A stretch of DNA of 64,000 bases from Prevotella sp. UBA2756 (GTDB lineage Bacteria > Bacteroidota > Bacteroidia > Bacteroidales > Bacteroidaceae): positions 28,077-92,076 of the forward strand of contig DEJE01000057.1 of NCBI GenBank assembly GCA_002353205.1, read 5' to 3'. Below are positions 59,901 through 64,000 of this stretch, in pieces. The notes below the pieces were generated by a model. It ran no database searches and was not told the DNA's origin. It was given only the letters and a program-made list of their open reading frames with translations. The position numbers were made by a program, and so were the translations under genes. Every line of letters begins with the position of its first letter. The first letter of the stretch is position 1.

Positions 59901-62555
59901 CTTGTAGAGGTATTCGCGCGTGTCGATGGCATTGCTGAGCACCATGTGGCTGTTTTCGAGCACCTGACCTTTCGTGAACACATTATATAATATATAGGTA
60001 TCGGCATCGCTCGTTCCCACCTGAACGGTGACGGGCGTCTTGCCTTCGCGGTCGAATTCGTTGCTGGTCTGATAGAACCAGTCGTGCGTCTCGATGCAAG
60101 GTGTCTTGTCGTCGAGTCCGAACAAGACGAACTCTTCTTTCAGTTTGTCGTCGCCGCAGGTTGCTTCGAGCACATGCTTGCCCGAACTGAGCGACTTGGG
60201 ATGAATGTCGACTGGCTCGTTGGCTTTCACCACGCGCGGATTCTTGCCGTCGATGGTGAAGCGAACCTCTCCGTCGATGTCGTTACCGGCAGCGTTGCGG
60301 CGTGCGAAGGTGATGGTCTTCAGCTTCTCTTTCTCCGACATCTCAGGGATGCTGCAGTAGAAAGCTGTCTCGCGCCGACCCAAGGGCAGCTCCATCTCAC
60401 CATCATGACTTTCACCGCCTTGGTCAGTAACATTGGCATTCACAGTGAAACGGAAGAAGTCGTTGTCACCCAAAGGCAATCTGAGCGGCACTTTCACACG
60501 GAAGGCACCATCCTCATCGGTAACAACGTCACCTTCGGCCATGCAGGCTTCGCCGTTGTTCTCTTCTCTCCACCAGTACCACCAAGCCTTGCTGCGGTTC
60601 ACCCGATAGTGCACCTTCGCACTCTGTACGGGCACGCCGGCATACGACCGGGCATGACCGGTCACGGTGATGGTGTCGCCTTGTTTATACTTCTCTTTGT
60701 ATGGGTCGAACTCCACCTCGAATGTCGGGCGTTTGTACTCCTCCACACGAATTGAACGCGACGAGCTGCTGATCGAGCTATGCAACGTGTAGGTGCCCGT
60801 CAGCCCCGACGTGGGAAGCACGAAGTCGGCCTCGGCAGCACCGAAGTCGTCGGTTGTCACATCAACTTCCTTCACCAACTTGCGGTTCACGTCACGCAGT
60901 TTGATGGTCACATTCCTTCCAGCCAGCACTTCGGTGGTCCACTCGCGGATGGTCGTGAAGGCTAATATCGACACATGGACTATCTGCCCAGGCCGATAGA
61001 TGGCCCGGTCGGGATAGAAATTCACCTGCACATAATCGTCCTTGCTCGGAGAGGGATTCGAATAGCCGTTCTGCCACCCCATGTAGACGTAGGGACTGGC
61101 CTTGTCGTCGGCACTGTATGGCCACGCATACTGCGGGTAGCGGTCTTTGCGCGGCGTGCAGATGGCCTCTCCGTTCTCGTCACACGCCAGCGTCACCGTT
61201 TCCCATTCTCTGTTACGGATGCGGTACTTGCAGTTCACTTTCGCGTGGGCAACAGGATGGCCCGTTGTCGAATTCACCACCACCATGCGTATTTTGCCCT
61301 CAGGCATATCCTGATGGATGAGGAACAGGTCGCTCACATGTAGCAACCCTCGCTCCACGGGAACGGCGCTGTTGTCAGCAAGCACTTCCACCAGATAGAT
61401 GCCACGGTCTAAACCATCCATCTCAAATTCGTCGTCGGCACTCTCGTAGTCATTGCCAATGCTGTATTGGCGCATCCACGTTTTCTCCGTACCGGCAATG
61501 ATTTTCTTCTTCAGCTGCTCGAGGTCTTTATCCACTTCCGGGTTCAAGTCACTGTCGCCCATCAGGTTCAGACGGTTCACACGTAAACTGAGCTTCTTCA
61601 GGTTGCGCACCGACTTCACCTCTATCTTCATCGCTTTCCCTGGTGCGACGATATTCTGGGGCAGCAACACTGAGAACTCTGGATTCGTCAGGCGAAGCCG
61701 CTCATTGCGCAACACGTCCATCCTCTTCCACGAGCCCCATCGCGCCAATGTCTCGTCAATGCACTTGATGCGTTGCCCGGTCTTCACGTCGGAGCATCCT
61801 GACATGTACTCATAACGTTCCACTGCCACCTCACCACATTCCGCAAGATCGCCGTATAGGTTGATGAGCGAGTCGAGACTGGCAGCGTAGGCACTATTTT
61901 CAAATACGATATCACGCTCTTCCTGCCCTCGCAGCATCTCCAAGGCCGTCATCATAGCTGCAGCGCGCGGACCGTGTGCGTCGTACCATGAATGCAACGT
62001 CTTGAAGTCTCCGGCCTGATAGCCCAGTACACTCAGCAGGTCGTTGCCAAAGATATAGCTGTCAGAGCCTACGGCAAGAGCCGGTGCCAACTCACCAGCC
62101 TTATGCTTGGCCAGTAGGGCCGGATTAGCCAGCGACTTGGCGTAGCAGGCGTTGCTCTTCTCGTCAGCCTCCTGGCGCGAAGCGCCGGGCACGAGCCATG
62201 AGTAGTTGTCCTTATACAGTTTGCCAAGCACGTTGTAGTAGACGGCGGCCATCACCTCGTCTTTCTTCTGAAACGAAGCGGCCTCCGCCTCCAGCAGACC
62301 GAACACTTGTTGCATACTGTCGGGCGTCAGGCTCACACGCACGCCGTAATACATTAGCTGGGCTTGCAACAACTGACCGTAGTCGTGCCGTTTCTTGGCG
62401 CGGTCGATGATCTTTTGCAACTCTTCCATCTGCGTCTGCGGCAGATCTTTTTCACGAGCCTCCTCCACACGGCTCCACATCTTCTGGTAACCGTCGGCCA
62501 TCATCATTGCTGGGATGAACACCATCATAAACAGAATTGTAACGACTCTTTTCAT
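56985..62555 (-). CDS. Alpha-2-macroglobulin family protein (1856 aa)
   Basis: Signal peptide (MKRVVTILFMMVFIPAMMMA) then an N-terminal helical domain (~1-320), macroglobulin-type beta domains (e.g. YPDRAIYRPGQIVHVSIL, GLTGTYTLHSSIS), a bait-like region (~1100), and the A2M core (TAFFIPRRMTDAKGNMKFVF, ITTWKFKALAHDQEMNYGW). The thioester CxEQ is absent: the equivalent helix reads VQSLPYVGQASDKN. Thus a non-thioester protease trap or envelope factor. Confidence 0.88.
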   Translation of the reverse strand: MKRVVTILFMMVFIPAMMMADGYQKMWSRVEEAREKDLPQTQMEELQKIIDRAKKRHDYGQLLQAQLMYYGVRVSLTPDSMQQVFGLLEAEAASFQKKDEVMAAVYYNVLGKLYKDNYSWLVPGASRQEADEKSNACYAKSLANPALLAKHKAGELAPALAVGSDSYIFGNDLLSVLGYQAGDFKTLHSWYDAHGPRAAAMMTALEMLRGQEERDIVFENSAYAASLDSLINLYGDLAECGEVAVERYEYMSGCSDVKTGQRIKCIDETLARWGSWKRMDVLRNERLRLTNPEFSVLLPQNIVAPGKAMKIEVKSVRNLKKLSLRVNRLNLMGDSDLNPEVDKDLEQLKKKIIAGTEKTWMRQYSIGNDYESADDEFEMDGLDRGIYLVEVLADNSAVPVERGLLHVSDLFLIHQDMPEGKIRMVVVNSTTGHPVAHAKVNCKYRIRNREWETVTLACDENGEAICTPRKDRYPQYAWPYSADDKASPYVYMGWQNGYSNPSPSKDDYVQVNFYPDRAIYRPGQIVHVSILAFTTIREWTTEVLAGRNVTIKLRDVNRKLVKEVDVTTDDFGAAEADFVLPTSGLTGTYTLHSSISSSSRSIRVEEYKRPTFEVEFDPYKEKYKQGDTITVTGHARSYAGVPVQSAKVHYRVNRSKAWWYWWREENNGEACMAEGDVVTDEDGAFRVKVPLRLPLGDNDFFRFTVNANVTDQGGESHDGEMELPLGRRETAFYCSIPEMSEKEKLKTITFARRNAAGNDIDGEVRFTIDGKNPRVVKANEPVDIHPKSLSSGKHVLEATCGDDKLKEEFVLFGLDDKTPCIETHDWFYQTSNEFDREGKTPVTVQVGTSDADTYILYNVFTKGQVLENSHMVLSNAIDTREYLYKDEYNTGLLLTYAWVKDGKFYTHRTQIRRPDPDKSLKMSWTTFRDKLKPGQKEEWALSVKRPDGKPTRAQVVATLYDQSLDQLQSFGWNVNLGIRQYLPSTSWSSTRVNTMWKSSSARLSLKDVKELEFSAINDDLLSNYMDYWAPVVVGYGTRNGAVLGAARGQRLMKSKMVLESAPMPEPAMLQDVMVSEAADEGMTDELTESAENEEKKTKQTVQSEQVRENLNETAFFIPRRMTDAKGNMKFVFTLPESITTWKFKALAHDQEMNYGWLNGECVAKKDVMVQPNMPRFLRTGDQATIASKIINTAETSVGGTIRMMLIDPETEKVVLEREKPFTVEQGKTGNAIFSFSTKELAGEVQPLYICKIVATGNGFSDGEQHYLPILPNTEWVTNTKPITQHRPGTATIDLKTMFPEGSSQRKLTVEYTNNPAWLMVQSLPYVGQASDKNAISQAAAFYANKLGKFILDQSATAKTTFEQWRMEQGSETSLMSSLQKNQELKNLVIEETPWVLNAERESDQKQALSNFFDENTLDNRLSANMSTLVSLQNGDGSFSWWPGMRGSTYITAEVLEILTRLNMLAGEQAGTRDMLRRANSFLSDVVVKEVEEFKERERKGIPVYISSYHAMQWVYINAISDRKLSAKEREAADYLMAFLEKQKLSQSLYGKALMAVTLFKDGQTAKALEYVESLKQYSVFTEERGRYFDTRRAGYSWCSYNIPTQVATIEALSLITPDDVQTIDEMKRWLLMEKRSQSWDTPINSVNAIYAFLNGNNNVLDQQEHTVLAIDGKNLTLPKATAGIGYVKTVAENPDGKVFTATKGSDGTSWGALYAQFMQPTSEVEESSEGLSVTREVLVDGKPMQNGQKLHVGDRVTVRIIIKAENNYDFVQVTDKRAACMEPVVQLSGYHWGYYIAPKDQTTNYYFDMMRKGTHIVEKEYYVDRAGRYETGTCTVQCAYSPEYSARARSLTFVVE

Positions 62556-62579
62556 AGCCTTTCGTTTTATATTCGGCTA

Positions 62580-62587
62580 CAAAGATA
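62580..62587 (-). promoter_or_regulatory. -7 promoter element of the A2M operon
   Basis: On the minus strand this reads TATCTTTG, 24 bp upstream of the start codon at 62555. Confidence 0.65.
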
Positions 62588-62927
62588 ATCGAAATCCCGC
62601 AAACTACACGATTTTTGTTGTTAATCAAACAAAAAACGCCGTCTGTGGCCACATTTTTAATAAGAAATTCAGCTTTCGCAAGTAATGAAGAACGGTCTGA
62701 AAGGCATGAAAGCACTTAGCTCGGAACAGTATGCGGCACCTTTTGACTCAGAACAAAGCGCTTGTACTGATGCGAAACGCCTCAAGAGTGACAATCTGGT
62801 ACAAAAATATGACAAACTGGCATAACGAAAAAGCGGCACGTTGTTTGAACGCTTCCATAATGGCTGTCTTATACGATTTCAGGACAACCTTCAAAACAAA
62901 GCAACAATAAAAGAAAGGAGAAACAAT
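62588..62927. other. Divergent intergenic region before clpB
   Basis: 340 bp without a credible gene. It separates the leftward A2M operon from clpB. A perfect TAnnTTTG box for clpB is not evident. There are two similar decamers, TGACAATCTGG and TGACAAACTGG (62790-62820 region), and GGCACG-N4-TTGAA (62835-62849), which resembles a sigma-54 promoter but lacks the key C of the -12 element. Confidence 0.5.
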
Positions 62928-64000
62928 ATGACACTCGACAATTTTACGATCAAGGCGCAAGAGGCCGTACAGTCAGCTGTGCAGCAGGCGCGAAGAAACA
63001 ATCAGCAGGTCATCGAACCGGTGCACCTGCTCAAGGGCGTGCTCGAAAAAGGCAAAGACGTCACGACATTCATCTTCCAGAAACTGGGGGTGAACGGCGT
63101 TCACGTAGAGACCCTCGTCGACACCGAGATGCAACACTTGCCGCGCGTTCAGGGCGGTGAGCCTTACCTCAGCCGCGAGTCGAACGACGTGCTGATGCGC
63201 GCTATGGACATATCGAAACAGATGGGCGACGAGTTTGTCAGCGTGGAACCACTGCTGATCGCGCTGCTCGAAGTGAACTCCACTGCGTCGCGCATCCTGA
63301 AAGATGCCGGGCTCAACAGCGCCGACGCCCTGAAAGCCGTGCAGGCGCTGCGTCAGGGTAGCCGTGTGGAGAGCCAGAGCGGCGACGAGAACTTCCAGAG
63401 TCTGTCGAAGTATGCGAAGAACCTCGTCGAGGATGCCCGTGCAGGAAAGCTCGACCCTGTCATTGGGCGCGACGACGAGATTCGCCGTGTGCTTCAAATC
63501 CTCTCTCGCCGCACGAAGAACAATCCTATATTAATAGGTGAACCGGGCACGGGTAAGACGGCCATCGTCGAAGGTCTGGCACAACGCATCGTGCGCGGCG
63601 ACGTGCCCGAGAACCTGAAAGACAAGCAACTCTACTCGCTCGACATGGGCGCACTGGTGGCCGGTGCGAAGTACAAGGGCGAATTTGAGGAGCGACTGAA
63701 GAGCGTCATCAAGGAAGTGACGCAGAGCGAGGGCCGCATCATCCTCTTCATCGACGAGATTCATACGCTCGTGGGAGCCGGAGGTGGCGAGGGCGCCATG
63801 GATGCGGCCAACATCCTGAAGCCGGCATTGGCGCGCGGCGAGCTCCGTGCCATCGGCGCCACGACGCTGAACGAGTACCAGAAGTACTTTGAAAAGGACA
63901 AGGCACTGGAACGACGCTTCCAGACCGTCATGGTCGATGAACCCGACGAGTTGTCGGCCATCTCCATCTTGCGTGGACTGAAGGAGCGCTACGAGAACCA
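62928..64000 (+). CDS. clpB: ATP-dependent chaperone ClpB, 5' part
   Basis: Truncated by the window end after ~357 residues. N-terminal Clp repeats (FTIKAQEAVQSAVQQARRNN), then the first AAA+ module: DPVIGRDDEIRRVLQILSRR, Walker A GEPGTGKT, Walker B ILFIDEIHTLVG and sensor GATTLNEY. The start ATG at 62928 follows AAAGGAG. Disaggregase with the DnaK system; probably heat-regulated. Confidence 0.95.
   Translation, partial: MTLDNFTIKAQEAVQSAVQQARRNNQQVIEPVHLLKGVLEKGKDVTTFIFQKLGVNGVHVETLVDTEMQHLPRVQGGEPYLSRESNDVLMRAMDISKQMGDEFVSVEPLLIALLEVNSTASRILKDAGLNSADALKAVQALRQGSRVESQSGDENFQSLSKYAKNLVEDARAGKLDPVIGRDDEIRRVLQILSRRTKNNPILIGEPGTGKTAIVEGLAQRIVRGDVPENLKDKQLYSLDMGALVAGAKYKGEFEERLKSVIKEVTQSEGRIILFIDEIHTLVGAGGGEGAMDAANILKPALARGELRAIGATTLNEYQKYFEKDKALERRFQTVMVDEPDELSAISILRGLKERYEN

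Overview
The window is the right-hand ~49 kb of an integrated siphovirus-type prophage followed by ~15 kb of host chromosome. The host is a member of the Bacteroidales, most likely Prevotellaceae: promoters match the Bacteroidetes TAnnTTTG consensus, and the flank carries porQ (type IX secretion), meaB, a DUF1573 lipoprotein-like gene, a thioester-less alpha-2-macroglobulin, a TonB-type energy transducer and clpB. The prophage starts to the left of the window and ends at a tRNA-Ser(GGA) gene (49232-49318, minus strand). A tyrosine integrase lies beside that tRNA, so the right attachment site probably overlaps the tRNA 3' end.

Layout. 1-6.6 kb: early/replication-type genes (3' end of an MBL-fold hydrolase, a replisome-organiser-like protein, DUF6633, DUF4406, RuvC-like resolvase and several small proteins), including a 205-aa protein that is a remote diversity-generating retroelement (DGR) target. 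6.6-15.1 kb: PLD-like protein, ParB-methyltransferase fusion, small and large terminase, portal, and a Mu gpF-like head protein fused to an ADP-ribosyltransferase domain. A lone minus-strand gene (15131-15466) with its own promoter interrupts the late region. 15.6-34.3 kb: scaffold, head fibre, major capsid, connectors, tail tube, tail chaperones made by a programmed -1 frameshift, tape measure (1755 aa), tail tip proteins and the DGR-diversified receptor-binding protein. 34.3-36.2 kb: DGR template repeat in a structured noncoding RNA, then the reverse transcriptase. 36.3-41.8 kb: large tail fibre, holin-like protein, amidase and unimolecular spanin, closed by a strong terminator. 42-47.8 kb: about 18 very small rightward genes driven by two copies of one promoter/leader. 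47.9-49.1 kb: leftward integrase.

The most interesting system is the DGR. One 115-bp template (34454-34568) matches two equally long variable repeats without gaps. One is at the 3' end of the tail receptor-binding gene (34165-34279). The other is ~33.7 kb away, inside a small gene with no secretion signal in the early region (765-879). In the core, 16 and 13 of 24 template adenines are changed, and no other template base is changed. Both variable repeats share an IMH that differs from the template only at adenines, followed by a shared 10-bp DNA element read in different frames in the two genes. The reverse transcriptase has HCDD in place of YxDD, a C-terminal extension and no visible Avd partner.

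Other notable items are a textbook -1 frameshift site (slippery T TTT TTC, 7-nt spacer, perfect 9-bp stem), an inverted 16-bp element shared by two late promoters, a duplicated promoter-gene-hairpin module, and exact 78-bp repeats in the tail fibre gene. All functional names are from reading the sequence; no database search was run.
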